From contig CANKYO010000003.1 in the NCBI GenBank assembly GCA_947488175.1, positions 1 through 64,000 on the forward strand: a stretch of DNA of 64,000 nt, written 5' to 3'. The position numbers and the translations under genes are program-made. The notes under the pieces were generated by a model that saw nothing but the letters and a program-made list of their open reading frames with translations, had not been told where the DNA came from and made no database searches. Positions 32,753 to 42,250 of the stretch are shown piece by piece. This DNA is from an uncultured Paracoccaceae bacterium. GTDB taxonomy: Bacteria; Pseudomonadota; Alphaproteobacteria; Rhodobacterales; Rhodobacteraceae. Position 1 is the stretch's first letter. Each line of letters starts with the position of its first letter.

Positions 32753-33902
32753 GGATTGGGAGCATGGTGGCTTTGGCCTGTATATCCACTGGCCGTTTTG
32801 TCAGGCGAAATGCCCCTATTGCGATTTCAATTCTCATGTGGCCGCCCGGATTGATCAGACGGCGTGGCAGGCGGCCTATCTGAGCGAGATTGATCGGGTT
32901 GGTGCCGAAACGTCGGGCAGGATCTTACGGTCGGTGTTTTTTGGTGGTGGTACGCCGAGCATGATGGACCCGGACGTTGTTGATGCGATCTTAACCAAGG
33001 TGCGCGCAACCTGGAGCTGTGCAAACGATATTGAAGTGACGTTGGAGGCTAATCCGACATCAGTCGAGGCGGGTCGCTTTGCCGGGTATCGTGATGCCGG
33101 AGTGAACCGGGTTTCCATGGGTATTCAGGCCCTGAACGATCCTGATCTGAAGGCGCTGGGCCGGCTGCATACCGCAGCTGAGGCGATGGCGGCTTTTGAT
33201 ATGGCGCGGTCGGTGTTTGACCGGGTCAGTTTTGATCTGATCTATGCAAGGCAAGGGCAGTCATTGGATGCGTGGCAGGCAGAGTTGGGCCAGGCCCTGT
33301 CGATGGCGATTGATCATCTGTCGTTGTATCAGCTGACGATTGAGGACGGCACTGCCTTTGGCGATCGCTACGCGGCGGGTAAGCTGCGGGGGCTGCCTGA
33401 TGATGATCTGGCGGCGGACATGTATGCAGTCACGCAGGAGCTGTGTGATGCGGCGGGATTACCGGGGTATGAAGTATCCAATCATGCGGCTGCGGGGTCG
33501 GAAAGCCGCCACAACCAGATTTATTGGCGCTATGGCGATTACGCCGGGATTGGCCCGGGGGCACATGGCCGTTTGACTTTGAGCGGGGTGCGATTGGCGA
33601 CGGAGGCGCCGCTTGCCCCCGGAGCCTGGCTGGCGCAGGTGCGTGACGGCGGCAATGGCGATCTGCAGCGGGTGCCATTGACAATGGCCGAGCAACGGGC
33701 AGAGTTTCTGCTGATGGGTTTGCGGTTGTCGGAAGGGGTTTCGCTGGATCGGATTGGACTAAGTCAAGATCAGCATTTTATAAATAAAATCAAAGGTTTA
33801 GTTGAAATATCCATGCTTTCGATGGATGATGATCACCTGCGTTTGACGCCGCAGGGCCGACCTGTTCTGAATGCTGTGCTGCGTCAGCTTTTGGATGTTT
33901 AG
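32745..33902 (+). CDS. hemW: HemW radical-SAM haem chaperone
   Basis: 385 residues. The radical-SAM cluster is C19-x3-C23-x2-C26 in FCQAKCPYCDF, with GGGTPSMMDP and GIQALNDPDLKALGR as further family blocks. The family was long annotated as oxygen-independent coproporphyrinogen oxidase but HemW is a haem-transfer protein. A TTG start at 32745, overlapping the rdgB stop by eight bases with GAAGG six bases before it, is the only sensible start. The end overlaps parB (convergent), sharing stop bases. Confidence 0.94.
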   Translation: MPEDWEHGGFGLYIHWPFCQAKCPYCDFNSHVAARIDQTAWQAAYLSEIDRVGAETSGRILRSVFFGGGTPSMMDPDVVDAILTKVRATWSCANDIEVTLEANPTSVEAGRFAGYRDAGVNRVSMGIQALNDPDLKALGRLHTAAEAMAAFDMARSVFDRVSFDLIYARQGQSLDAWQAELGQALSMAIDHLSLYQLTIEDGTAFGDRYAAGKLRGLPDDDLAADMYAVTQELCDAAGLPGYEVSNHAAAGSESRHNQIYWRYGDYAGIGPGAHGRLTLSGVRLATEAPLAPGAWLAQVRDGGNGDLQRVPLTMAEQRAEFLLMGLRLSEGVSLDRIGLSQDQHFINKIKGLVEISMLSMDDDHLRLTPQGRPVLNAVLRQLLDV

Positions 33903-34786
33903 TGGCCCGAGAGCGCCCGCAGCAGATCATCGAGTTGATCAAGTGATTTATAGCTGATCGACATCTTGCCCCCCTCTTCGCTGGGCTTGTGGTCAATGGT
34001 CACCTTCATGTCCAGTGTGGCAGATAACTCGTTTTCGATCTGCACGGTGTCGGCGTCCTTTGGAACAGGCGCGCCTGGGACCGCGCGTTTCTTGATGGCG
34101 GGTCCTTTCTTTGCCAGTTTTTCTGTTTCACGCACGGAGAGTTTGCGCTGGATGACTTCCCGCGCCAACTGCACCGCCTGATCATGACCGATCAGCGCAC
34201 GGGCGTGCCCGGCGGAAAGGGCGCCACTGATCAGGTAGTTCCGGATCTCATCAGGCAGGGATAATAGCCGCATCAGATTGGCGATGTGGCTGCGGCTTTT
34301 GCCCAGCGCCGTGGCCAGTTGGTCCTGCGTGTGGCCAAACCTGTCCATCAGCTGGCGATAACCTGCGGCCTCATCAATGGGGTTGAGGTCGGCGCGCTGG
34401 ATATTTTCGATGATCGCGATTTCGAGGACTTCAGTATCGCTATAGTCCCGCACAAGGATCGGCAATTCATGTTGCTTGGCGATCTGGGCGGCCCGCCAGC
34501 GCCGTTCGCCCGCGACAATTTCATAGGTGCCGGGTTTCTCTGAGGATTTACGTACAATCAGTGGTTGAATTATCCCCTTTTCCGCGATCGAAGCAGCGAG
34601 CTCATCAAGCGCGTCCTGGGCAAAGGTGCGGCGCGGCTGGTCTGGGTTGGGATGGACCTGTTCGATCGGGACCATCAGATCGGCGCGCGGAGGTGTGGCG
34701 GCCGGTGTTTCGTCCTGGGTCACATCCGACATGAGGGCGGACAGGCCGCGGCCGAGGCCTCGGGTTTTTTTTGTGCTACGCGCCAT
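33899..34786 (-). CDS. parB: Chromosome-partitioning protein ParB
   Basis: 295 residues. The start is the classic lysine- and arginine-rich RGLGRGLSALM; the CTP-binding motif GERRWRAAQIA and the IENIQRADLNPIDEA segment are intact, with a helix-turn-helix around TQDQLATALGKSRSHIANLMRL. The C-terminal dimerisation domain follows. It binds the two parS sites inside rsmG and mnmG and spreads as a CTP-dependent clamp. It overlaps the parA stop by eleven bases, as a single parAB operon with rsmG and mnmG. Confidence 0.97.
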   Translation of the reverse strand: MARSTKKTRGLGRGLSALMSDVTQDETPAATPPRADLMVPIEQVHPNPDQPRRTFAQDALDELAASIAEKGIIQPLIVRKSSEKPGTYEIVAGERRWRAAQIAKQHELPILVRDYSDTEVLEIAIIENIQRADLNPIDEAAGYRQLMDRFGHTQDQLATALGKSRSHIANLMRLLSLPDEIRNYLISGALSAGHARALIGHDQAVQLAREVIQRKLSVRETEKLAKKGPAIKKRAVPGAPVPKDADTVQIENELSATLDMKVTIDHKPSEEGGKMSISYKSLDQLDDLLRALSGH

Positions 34787-35597
34787 GGGAGCTGGCCCTT
34801 ACTGGTTTTGATTTGTTGATGACTTCGCGCGCCAGCGACCGATAGGCAATGCTGCCTTTTGATGTCGGGTCGTATTCGAGGACAGGAATGGCGAAGGATG
34901 GTGCCTCGCTTAGCCGGACATTGCGGGGGATGACGGTTTTGAAGACCATGTCGCCCATGTTTTCGCGAGCGTCATCCTCCACCTGGAGCGACAGGTTGTT
35001 GCGCCGGTCATACATGGTGAGCGCGATGCCTTCGATCCGCAAGTTCGGGTTTGCGGTCTGGCGGACATCGCGGACCGACAGGATGAGCTGCGACAGACCT
35101 TCGAGTGCGAAGAATTCGCTTTGCAGCGGAACGATGAGAGAATGCGCCGCCACCATGGCATTGACCGTCAATATGTTGAGGGATGGCGGACAGTCAATCA
35201 ATATGTAGTCAAATTTGGCCAGTGTTTTATCGTCGCTACGCAGGGCGTCCCGCAACAGGAAGCTGCGTTTCTGGTTCGCGATCAGGTCGATATCGGCTGA
35301 ACTGAGGTCGGTCGTGGCGGGGATGATCGACAGGTTTTTGACAGTCGTGGCCATGATTGCGGTGCCAACGGCAGCGTCACCTGTCAGAAGATCATAGGTG
35401 GTCACCTTGCGATCCTTGGTGTCGATACCAAGACCGGTGGATGCGTTGCCTTGGGGGTCGAGATCGATGAGCAGGACATTCTTGTTTTTCTCGGCCAGGG
35501 CCGCGCCGAGGTTGATGGTTGTGGTCGTTTTGCCGACCCCACCCTTCTGGTTTGCGATCGCGATGATTTTTGGTGTTTTCACAGTACTCTTATCCAA
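34776..35597 (-). CDS. parA: Chromosome-partitioning ATPase ParA
   Basis: 273 residues. The deviant Walker A is KGGVGKTTT (near residue 18), with LLIDLDPQGNAST as the A' box and DYILIDCPPSL as Walker B. ParA drives ParB-parS complexes over the nucleoid. The start shown is a TTG at 35597, with AAGGGA upstream; the GTG at 35582, five codons on, is as plausible and gives the short N terminus MKTPKIIAIANQ. The TTG reading overlaps rsmG by eight bases. Confidence 0.97.
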   Translation of the reverse strand: MDKSTVKTPKIIAIANQKGGVGKTTTTINLGAALAEKNKNVLLIDLDPQGNASTGLGIDTKDRKVTTYDLLTGDAAVGTAIMATTVKNLSIIPATTDLSSADIDLIANQKRSFLLRDALRSDDKTLAKFDYILIDCPPSLNILTVNAMVAAHSLIVPLQSEFFALEGLSQLILSVRDVRQTANPNLRIEGIALTMYDRRNNLSLQVEDDARENMGDMVFKTVIPRNVRLSEAPSFAIPVLEYDPTSKGSIAYRSLAREVINKSKPVRASSHGA

Positions 35598-36201
35598 CGC
35601 GACGGATCCCTTTGATGACGAGGAGTCGGCCGTCAGGATCAGTCAAACTTTGATGGTCTTCAAGGTCAAAGAACCATGATTGGCGTGCTTCTGCAATTTC
35701 TTCGGCATGGCGTTTGCCTTTGTGCAGCAGAGCCTGGCCGGTGGGTGACAAATGTGTTTCCAGATATGGCATGAGCGCAGATAATGAGGTTAATGCGCGT
35801 GCCGACACAATATCGGCTAGTTGAGGGGGTGCGTCTTCAATCCTGGTGGCGATCACGGATGCATTCAGATCAAGTTCGCGGATGACTGTACGCAGAAATG
35901 TGCACTTTCTTTGGTCACTTTCCAGCAATACGAATGTCGCTTCCGGATTTTTCGCCTTTGCAAGAATGGCCACGACGAGGCCGGGGAAACCGCCCCCGCT
36001 GCCGATATCTACCCATTTTCTGAAGTTTTCCGGAGCAAACGGATAAATCTGCGCCGAATCGGTGATGTGCCGTGCCCAGATGTCGCTGATTGTCGCTGGC
36101 GAGATCAGGTTGATCTTCTTCGTCCATTTCTGAACGAGATCTGATAATTGCTTCAGTTGTTCATATGTTTCACGTGAAACATCCTGCCCGGCAATAGTCA
36201 T
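35590..36201 (-). CDS. rsmG: 16S rRNA (guanine-527-N7) methyltransferase RsmG
   Basis: 203 residues. SAM-binding region VDIGSGGGFPGLVVAI and FVLLESDQRKCTFLRTV are typical of RsmG (GidB). It methylates N7 of G527 in 16S rRNA, which affects streptomycin sensitivity. The N-terminal codons DVSRETYEQ are encoded across a perfect parS site. A GTG at 36207 is an alternative start; the mnmG stop lies just upstream. Confidence 0.95.
   Translation of the reverse strand: MTIAGQDVSRETYEQLKQLSDLVQKWTKKINLISPATISDIWARHITDSAQIYPFAPENFRKWVDIGSGGGFPGLVVAILAKAKNPEATFVLLESDQRKCTFLRTVIRELDLNASVIATRIEDAPPQLADIVSARALTSLSALMPYLETHLSPTGQALLHKGKRHAEEIAEARQSWFFDLEDHQSLTDPDGRLLVIKGIRRVG
36166..36181. promoter_or_regulatory. 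parS site inside rsmG
   Basis: TGTTTCACGTGAAACA, a perfect match to the 16-base palindromic parS consensus, lies in the N-terminal coding part of rsmG, about 5.4 kb from the candidate oriC. ParB from the same operon is the expected binder. Confidence 0.95.
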
Positions 36202-36210
36202 GCCCACTGG

Positions 36211-38091
36211 TCAGGTTCCTGTCATCTTGCTGTCTTGCCGTTTGAGCGCACCGATGATCAACACCATCGCCGCAGGTGTCATGCCATCGATCCGGTTCGC
36301 CTGGGCGACTGTCGCTGGCCGCGCCAACTGGAGTTTGCCGGCGAGTTCGTTTGAAAGCCCATTGACGGTGGTGTAGTTGAAATCATCCGGAATCGCTTTT
36401 TGTTCGTCCCTCGCCATCGCAGCGATATCGCGTTCCTGGCGCGCGACGTAGTGAATATAGAGCGCATCCCTTTTGATCTGGTCCCTGATATCCGGAGCGA
36501 TCTGTGCCGTATCCGGGGCAAGTTCAGCCAGATGCGCGAAATCGAAATCCGCCAGAGAAAGCGCGTCCAGTGCCGTTCTGCGTGGACCGTCAGCGTTCAG
36601 ATTGACGCCCTTGGACGCAATATCGCGCGCTGACAGGTTGATCTGGCCGAGTTGAGCCTTGGCTTTCGCCATATCCTCCATCTTGGATGAAAAGACCGAC
36701 CACCGGTTATCACTCACAATCCCGACTTGCCGCCCTGTTTCCGTTAGCCGCTGATCTGCATTATCAGCCCGCAGAGAAAGCCGGAATTCGGCACGCGATG
36801 TGAACATGCGATAGGGTTCAGACACCCCCCGCGTAATCAGATCATCAATCATCACACCGATGTAGGAGTCTCGCCTGCTGAAATGCACAGGTTCATTATC
36901 TTTTGTCTGTGCAGCCGCGTTCAGACCAGCGACGAGACCCTGCGCTGCCGCCTCTTCATAGCCTGTTGTCCCGTTGATCTGTCCTGCGAGGTAAAGGCCC
37001 GGAACATCGCGCAGCTCCAGCGTCTGACGCAGTGCGCGGGGGTCGACATAGTCGTATTCTATGGCATAGCCGGGCTGTAAAATGCTGGCGTTTTCAAGGC
37101 CATAGATCGAATGCACGTAGTCATGCTGCACATCCTCGGGCAATGATGTTGAGATCCCGTTGGGGTATACCGTGTGGTCGTTCACGCCCTCAGGTTCCAG
37201 GAAAATCTGGTGCGATGTCTTGTCTGCGAAACGCACAATTTTGTCTTCTATGGAGGGGCAGTACCGCGGCCCGATCCCCTCGATATGCCCACCATACATG
37301 GCCGATCGATCAAGGTTGGCGCGGATGATATCATGTGTCCGGGTATTGGTGTGCGTGATCCCGCAATCTACCTGCGGCGAAGAAACTCCCTTGGATAGAA
37401 AGGAAAACAGGCTTGGATCAGCATCCGTGGGTTGCGCTTCAAGCTTGTCCCAGGCGATGGTTCGTCCGTCCAATCGTGGCGGCGTACCGGTTTTCAACCG
37501 CCCAAGCGGAAGTGCGAAGCTGTCCAAACGCTCTGCCATGCGAACAGAAGGTTTATCGCCCATTCGTCCGCCAGGTCGCGATACATCCCCGATATGGATG
37601 ACGCCGCGCAGGAACGTCCCCGTCGTCAATACAACATTGCGGGCATGGACAGCGGTATCATCGGCCAACATGACGCCAGCGACCCTGTCGCCTTTCATGA
37701 TCAGATCAACGGCTTCCCCTTCGACGATAGTCAGATCTTGCAGGCCGGCCAGCTCTACCTGCATAGCGGTCTTATAGATCGCCCGATCCGCCTGGGCGCG
37801 CGGCCCTTGGACCGCCGGGCCCTTTTTTCGGTTCAACAGGCGAAATTGAATACCGGCCCGATCCGCCACGCGGCCCATGACCCCATCAAGCGCATCAATT
37901 TCGCGCACTAGATGTCCTTTTCCCAGGCCACCAATCGCAGGATTACAAGACATCACACCAATAGAGTCGCGCGTCAGGGTAATCAGCGCCGTACGCGCAC
38001 CGTAGCGCGCAGACACATGCGCCGCTTCTGCACCCGCGTGGCCACCACCAATGACAATGACGTCAAAGTCGGAATGTTTCACGTGAAACAC
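36211..38091 (-). CDS. mnmG: tRNA uridine-34 modification enzyme MnmG (GidA)
   Basis: 626 residues. The FAD-binding Rossmann motif [19 protein letters not shown] opens the protein; [17 protein letters not shown] and [17 protein letters not shown] follow, and the C-terminal GidA-associated domain is present. With MnmE it forms cmnm5U at tRNA wobble position 34. The start codon is a GTG at 38091 that lies within a parS palindrome; an alternative GTG at 38082 has GAAAGG eight bases before it and would give [10 protein letters not shown]. Operon order mnmE, mnmG, rsmG, parA, parB is the conserved one. Confidence 0.97.
   Translation of the reverse strand: MFHVKHSDFDVIVIGGGHAGAEAAHVSARYGARTALITLTRDSIGVMSCNPAIGGLGKGHLVREIDALDGVMGRVADRAGIQFRLLNRKKGPAVQGPRAQADRAIYKTAMQVELAGLQDLTIVEGEAVDLIMKGDRVAGVMLADDTAVHARNVVLTTGTFLRGVIHIGDVSRPGGRMGDKPSVRMAERLDSFALPLGRLKTGTPPRLDGRTIAWDKLEAQPTDADPSLFSFLSKGVSSPQVDCGITHTNTRTHDIIRANLDRSAMYGGHIEGIGPRYCPSIEDKIVRFADKTSHQIFLEPEGVNDHTVYPNGISTSLPEDVQHDYVHSIYGLENASILQPGYAIEYDYVDPRALRQTLELRDVPGLYLAGQINGTTGYEEAAAQGLVAGLNAAAQTKDNEPVHFSRRDSYIGVMIDDLITRGVSEPYRMFTSRAEFRLSLRADNADQRLTETGRQVGIVSDNRWSVFSSKMEDMAKAKAQLGQINLSARDIASKGVNLNADGPRRTALDALSLADFDFAHLAELAPDTAQIAPDIRDQIKRDALYIHYVARQERDIAAMARDEQKAIPDDFNYTTVNGLSNELAGKLQLARPATVAQANRIDGMTPAAMVLIIGALKRQDSKMTGT
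38075..38090. promoter_or_regulatory. parS site at the mnmG start
   Basis: A second perfect TGTTTCACGTGAAACA palindrome covers the first codons of mnmG, encoding FHVKH. It is about 1.9 kb from the rsmG site and about 3.3 kb from the candidate oriC. Confidence 0.95.
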
Positions 38092-38094
38092 CTT

Positions 38095-39375
38095 TCATTT
38101 CCCGATGCAAAAACTGCGAAATATCTCATCAAGCACATCTTCTACATCAACCCGTCCAACAAGGCTATCCACTGCCCGAATGGCTGACCAAAGCTGTTCT
38201 GCTATCAATTCCACCATCTCGTGACCGTCGGCGATCATATCCTGCGCCTTGGTCAGATCGTCCACAGCCCTTATCAGCGCAAGCCTGTGTCGCTCCCGCA
38301 TTGCGGTTCCTATGGAGGATACCTGTTCTTTCAATCTGGCAGCGATTTCGGCGATCAGTTCGTCAACGCCTTGGCCGGTCTTGCCAGAGACGGCGTTTGG
38401 CTGATTGTTCAGCAAATCCGCCTTGCTGTAGATATAAATATCTGAAGGGCCTACATCTGGTATATCGAATGCATCTACCGACATCATATGGACACGTATA
38501 TCCGCTTGCTTGGCCCGCTCCCTAGCTCGTTCCACACCAATCCCTTCGACGACATCATCAGTATCCCGCAGCCCTGCGGTATCCAGAAGCGTCACCGGGA
38601 TCCCATCGATATCCATCCGAACTTCGATCACATCGCGTGTCGTTCCTGCAACCTCGGACGTGATTGCCACGTCTCGCCCTGCCAGTCGGTTGAGCAATGT
38701 GGATTTTCCAACATTTGGTTCGCCGATGATCGCCACTTCGAACCCTTCACGAACCCGTTCTGCCGCACGCACCCCTGCTGATTCCCGGTTCATCTGGTCC
38801 AGTACCCCAACGATCAGCGCCGTGACCTCTGGCGTCACGTCAACCGGGACATCTTCATCCGCGAAATCAATCGTGGCTTCCAATAGCGCGACCGACCGGA
38901 TCAGGTCAGTTCGCCATACTTCAACCATCTCTCCCAAGGCACCTGAAAAGACGCGCACCGCCTGTTTGCGCTGCTGTTCGGTTTCGGCGTCGATCAGATC
39001 GGCAAGTCCTTCGACCTGCGCCAAATCCAGCCTGCCGTTTTCCAATGCGCGTCGGGTGAATTCACCTGCTTCGGCCGGCCGCAGTCGCCGGTCTGTGCCC
39101 AACCGTCTGAGCACCGCCGCAACCACGGCTGGACTACCATGCAGATGCAGTTCGACCACCGTTTCCCCGGTGAAACTTCTGCCCCGCGGGAAATGCAGCA
39201 CAAGTGCTTCGTCCAGAAGTGCCCCATCCGCATCGTGGAGCTGTCTAACGCCCCGGTTGTTGGGCAGCGATTCCATCATTTGCCCCGCAGCATCTGCCGC
39301 GTCAGGACCGGAAATACGGATCACCGCAACCCCGGCCCGCCCATGGGCTGTTGCCAGCGCAAATATCGTCTGCAT
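38095..39375 (-). CDS. mnmE: tRNA modification GTPase MnmE (TrmE)
   Basis: 426 residues. The N-terminal formyl-THF-binding domain is [23 protein letters not shown]; the G domain has G1 GEPNVGKS, G3 DTAG and a G4-like SKAD in place of the usual NKxD; the end is FCIGK with the conserved cysteine. It works with MnmG on tRNA wobble uridines. Start: ATG at 39375 after a 30-base gap from rho that contains a 16-base palindrome. Confidence 0.97.
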   Translation of the reverse strand: MQTIFALATAHGRAGVAVIRISGPDAADAAGQMMESLPNNRGVRQLHDADGALLDEALVLHFPRGRSFTGETVVELHLHGSPAVVAAVLRRLGTDRRLRPAEAGEFTRRALENGRLDLAQVEGLADLIDAETEQQRKQAVRVFSGALGEMVEVWRTDLIRSVALLEATIDFADEDVPVDVTPEVTALIVGVLDQMNRESAGVRAAERVREGFEVAIIGEPNVGKSTLLNRLAGRDVAITSEVAGTTRDVIEVRMDIDGIPVTLLDTAGLRDTDDVVEGIGVERARERAKQADIRVHMMSVDAFDIPDVGPSDIYIYSKADLLNNQPNAVSGKTGQGVDELIAEIAARLKEQVSSIGTAMRERHRLALIRAVDDLTKAQDMIADGHEMVELIAEQLWSAIRAVDSLVGRVDVEDVLDEIFRSFCIGK

Positions 39376-39386
39376 TACATCAACCC

Positions 39387-39402
39387 ATTGTTTATAAACA
39401 AT
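39387..39402. promoter_or_regulatory. Perfect 16-base palindrome between rho and mnmE
   Basis: ATTGTTTATAAACAAT is fully self-complementary, with no loop, and lies 12 bases before the mnmE start and 3 bases after the rho stop. It is too AT-rich for a good terminator and could be an operator or a weak promoter element. No binder is known. Confidence 0.35.
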
Positions 39403-39405
39403 AAG

Positions 39406-40677
39406 TTACGTGTTCATCGAATCGAAGAAGTCCGAGTTGGTCTTGGTCTGTTTCAGTTTTCCGATGAGGAATTCGATGGCATCCGTTGTTCCCATAGGGT
39501 TCAGGATACGCCGCAATACATAGGTTTTCGCCAGATCGCCCTTGTCGACCAGCAGCTCTTCCTTCCGCGTCCCGGACTTGAGGATATCCATCGCAGGGAA
39601 GACCCGTTTGTCGGCGACCTTCCGGTCCAGCACAATCTCGCTATTGCCGGTGCCTTTGAATTCTTCAAAGATCACTTCGTCCATCCGCGACCCGGTATCG
39701 ATCAGCGCTGTAGCGATGATCGTCAGCGATCCGCCCTCTTCAATGTTCCGTGCCGCACCGAAAAACCGTTTGGGTCGCTGCAGCGCGTTGGCATCAACAC
39801 CACCGGTCAACACCTTACCCGATGACGGCACGGTTGTATTGAACGCTCGCCCCAGTCGCGTGATCGAATCCAGCAGGATCACCACGTCGCGTTTGTGTTC
39901 CACAAGCCGCTTGGCCTTTTCGATGACCATCTCTGACACCGCCACGTGCCGTGTTGCCGGTTCATCAAATGTGGACGATACAACCTCACCCTTCACGGAT
40001 CGCTGCATGTCGGTAACCTCTTCGGGCCGTTCATCAATCAGCAGCACAATCAGGTAACACTCCGGGTGGTTCTTTTCGATTGAGTTGGCGATGTTCTGCA
40101 GCAGAACGGTCTTACCTGTCCGCGGCGGTGCCACGATCAGTGATCGCTGGCCTTTGCCGATTGGTGCCACCAGATCGATGATCCGTGCTGACCTGTCCTT
40201 GATGGTCGGATCCTCGACCTCCATGTTCAGCCGCTCATCGGGGTAAAGCGGCGTCAGGTTGTCAAAGGCAACCTTGTGTTTGGCTTTTTCAGGTTCTTCG
40301 AAATTGATCCGCTCGACCGATGTCAGCGCGAAATACCGTTCGCTGTCATTGGGTTCCTTCATCACCCCTTCGACAGTATCCCCTGTCCGCAGCGAGTGGA
40401 TCCGGATCATCTCGGGCGAGACATAGATGTCATCGGGGCCCGGCAGATAGTTGGCCTCTGGCGATCGCAGGAAACCGAAACCATCCTGCAAAACCTCGAG
40501 CACACCATCGCCACCGATGATCCATTCTTCATCCGCCCGTTCCTTGAGGATGGCGAACATCATGTCGCCTTTGCGCATGGTGGATGCGTTTTCGATCTCC
40601 AGCTCTTCGGCCAGGGACAACAGATCCTTTGGGCTTTGCGCCTTCAGATCAGCGAGGTTCAGACGGTGTTGGGACAT
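39406..40677 (-). CDS. rho: Transcription termination factor Rho
   Basis: 423 residues: RNA-binding N-terminal domain ([39 protein letters not shown]), the cold-shock-like primary RNA site, and the RecA-type ATPase domain with [12 protein letters not shown], plus [11 protein letters not shown]. It terminates RNA synthesis as a hexameric helicase. The start at 40677 gives MSQHRLNL, the usual N terminus; an ATG at 40689 is possible and an earlier one at 40761 unlikely. Confidence 0.97.
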   Translation of the reverse strand: MSQHRLNLADLKAQSPKDLLSLAEELEIENASTMRKGDMMFAILKERADEEWIIGGDGVLEVLQDGFGFLRSPEANYLPGPDDIYVSPEMIRIHSLRTGDTVEGVMKEPNDSERYFALTSVERINFEEPEKAKHKVAFDNLTPLYPDERLNMEVEDPTIKDRSARIIDLVAPIGKGQRSLIVAPPRTGKTVLLQNIANSIEKNHPECYLIVLLIDERPEEVTDMQRSVKGEVVSSTFDEPATRHVAVSEMVIEKAKRLVEHKRDVVILLDSITRLGRAFNTTVPSSGKVLTGGVDANALQRPKRFFGAARNIEEGGSLTIIATALIDTGSRMDEVIFEEFKGTGNSEIVLDRKVADKRVFPAMDILKSGTRKEELLVDKGDLAKTYVLRRILNPMGTTDAIEFLIGKLKQTKTNSDFFDSMNT

Positions 40678-40796
40678 GGTGAAATCCATCGCCGACGGGT
40701 TGGTCGACGCTTTCTCGAACAGGAATGGAAAATCGCTATCCCGGACGGGTAGCGACAGCACACATAGGCAAGAGCGTGGCGTGAGTCAACGTGTCG

Positions 40797-41246
40797 CTAG
40801 AATGGCCGTACCACAACAGCCACAACGATCAGGAACATCAAGACAGTGGGTACTTCGTTAAAGAGCCTGTAAGTCCGTCCTGATCGCGTGTTCCGTCCAG
40901 CCGCAAACTCCTTGCGCCGTGCCGCCATCCACATATGCGCGGCTGTCATCAGGATTACCGATACGATCTTGACCCAGGCCCAGACCGATCCGAAATCGAA
41001 CGCCCCAAGCCCCAGCATGATCAATCCAGCCACCCAGGCCACGATCATGGATGGGTTCATGATCACTCGCAGCAGCTTTTCTTCCATGATCTGGAATGTC
41101 TTGTCGAGTTCTGAACCGATCGATGCCCTTTCTGCGTGATAAACAAACAGCCTTGGCAGATAGAACAACCCCGCCATCCATGCGATGACGGACATGATAT
41201 GAACCGCCTTGATCCATGGGTAGATGCCTATCAGTAGGTCCGTCAT
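40797..41246 (-). CDS. hemJ: Protoporphyrinogen oxidase HemJ
   Basis: 149 residues, four membrane helices. The conserved YPWIKAVHIMSVIAWMAGLFYLPRLFVYH has the histidine and the LPRLFVYH segment of HemJ (UPF0093); the final NEVPTVLMFLIVVAVVV is also typical. It oxidises protoporphyrinogen IX at the inner membrane. It lies between rho and the candidate oriC, the same place as in other alphaproteobacteria where hem genes flank the origin. Confidence 0.95.
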   Translation of the reverse strand: MTDLLIGIYPWIKAVHIMSVIAWMAGLFYLPRLFVYHAERASIGSELDKTFQIMEEKLLRVIMNPSMIVAWVAGLIMLGLGAFDFGSVWAWVKIVSVILMTAAHMWMAARRKEFAAGRNTRSGRTYRLFNEVPTVLMFLIVVAVVVRPF

Positions 41247-41650
41247 ACAATTCGCCTTCTTTGGTCCTCTCTTCCTAATAAATATTAAGAGAAAAGAAAG
41301 ATGATGATGTTTCTTGTCAGCGCCATTTCTGTGGTTTTCTTTTTCATCCGCAGAGTTATCCCATGGTCTGACACGATAAGAAGCTTATGAGTCCAGTTAG
41401 ACCTCTCACCTAAAACTATTGTAAATCAGCGTATTACTATCACCTGACCTCTACCACTGTTTCTGATGCCGCGCCTTGACCGCCGCAAGCACCCTGATTC
41501 TTCCACAAGGTCGACTTATGCTTTCCCACCGTGGATAAACCAGCCTGAATTTCATGAAACTGGCGGGTTCCCCACAGGTCCGGGCTGCGGCATAAGTATC
41601 AACGAAGTGACACTCAGACTGACACCGGATTTTTCCCTAAGGTTATCCAC
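41247..41650. other. Candidate chromosome replication origin (oriC)
   Basis: This 404-base gap between hemJ and maf matches the alphaproteobacterial origin location (hem gene / origin / maf-aroE-coaE-dnaQ). It contains a perfect DnaA-box sequence TTATCCACA at 41643-41651, TTATCCACG read on the minus strand at 41530-41538, the weaker words TTATCCCAT (41356-41364) and TTCCCCACA (41568-41576), and an AT-rich, purine-rich stretch around 41275-41305 that could unwind. A GATTC (GANTC, CcrM-type) lies near 41496. parAB and two parS sites are 3-7 kb away. Identification is by position and motifs only. Confidence 0.7.
41530..41538 (-). promoter_or_regulatory. DnaA box (TTATCCACG) in candidate oriC
   Basis: One base away from the TTATCCACA consensus, read on the minus strand. 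It is one of the stronger DnaA-box-like words in the hemJ-maf gap. Confidence 0.6.
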
Positions 41651-41651
41651 A
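41643..41651 (+). promoter_or_regulatory. DnaA box (TTATCCACA) at maf start
   Basis: A perfect DnaA-box consensus. Its last base is the first base of the maf ATG codon, so DnaA binding here could affect both initiation at the candidate origin and maf expression. Confidence 0.65.
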
Positions 41652-42250
41652 TGACCGACCAGATCATTCTTGCCTCCGGGTCTGATATCCGGGCCACATT
41701 GTTGCGCAACGCAGGTGTTGAATTTGCCGTACAGGTCGCCCGCGTCGATGAAGATACCGTGCGTCAGTCGCTATTGGCGGCAGATGCCTCGCCCCGCGAT
41801 ATTGCCGATGCTTTGGCTGAAATGAAAGCGCAACGCGTAGCTGCGAAAGATCCGGATGCGCTGGTGATCGGGTGTGATCAGGTATTGGCACAGGGTCGGA
41901 CATTACTTTCCAAGCCCACATCCAAGGAGGAGGCCCTGGCGCAGTTGCGTACGATGCGAGGGCAATCCCATCAATTGCTCTCGGCCGCCGTGATCTATGA
42001 TGACGGCGCACCTGTCTGGCGCCATGTCGGGATTGTCCGTCTTCATATGAGGGATGCGTCCGATGACTATCTAGAGGGCTACGTTGATCGAAATTGGGAC
42101 AGCATCCGGCATTCGGTTGGCGCTTATAAGCTTGAAGAAGAAGGAGTGCGACTTTTTACACGCATAGAGGGAGATTATTTCAATGTGCTTGGCTTGCCGC
42201 TGCTTGAACTCTTGTCTTATCTGACCTTGCGCGGAACACTGCCAGCATGA
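41651..42250 (+). CDS. maf: Maf family nucleoside-triphosphate pyrophosphatase
   Basis: 199 residues. ILASGSDIRATLLRNAGVEF is the conserved Maf opening, GCDQVLAQGRTLLSKP and LEGYVDRNWDSIRHSVGAYKLEEEGVRLF the later blocks. Maf proteins hydrolyse modified nucleotides or UTP and dTTP. First gene after the candidate origin; it overlaps aroE by four bases (ATGA). Confidence 0.93.
   Translation: MTDQIILASGSDIRATLLRNAGVEFAVQVARVDEDTVRQSLLAADASPRDIADALAEMKAQRVAAKDPDALVIGCDQVLAQGRTLLSKPTSKEEALAQLRTMRGQSHQLLSAAVIYDDGAPVWRHVGIVRLHMRDASDDYLEGYVDRNWDSIRHSVGAYKLEEEGVRLFTRIEGDYFNVLGLPLLELLSYLTLRGTLPA

Noticed and set aside
38510-39397. 295-codon plus-strand frame opposite mnmE
   Set aside because: mnmE is complete with all GTPase motifs. 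The opposite frame is Ser/Arg-rich low-complexity sequence.
40689-40761. Longer N terminus for Rho
   Set aside because: The added residues overlap the upstream promoter gap and do not match the usual Rho opening.
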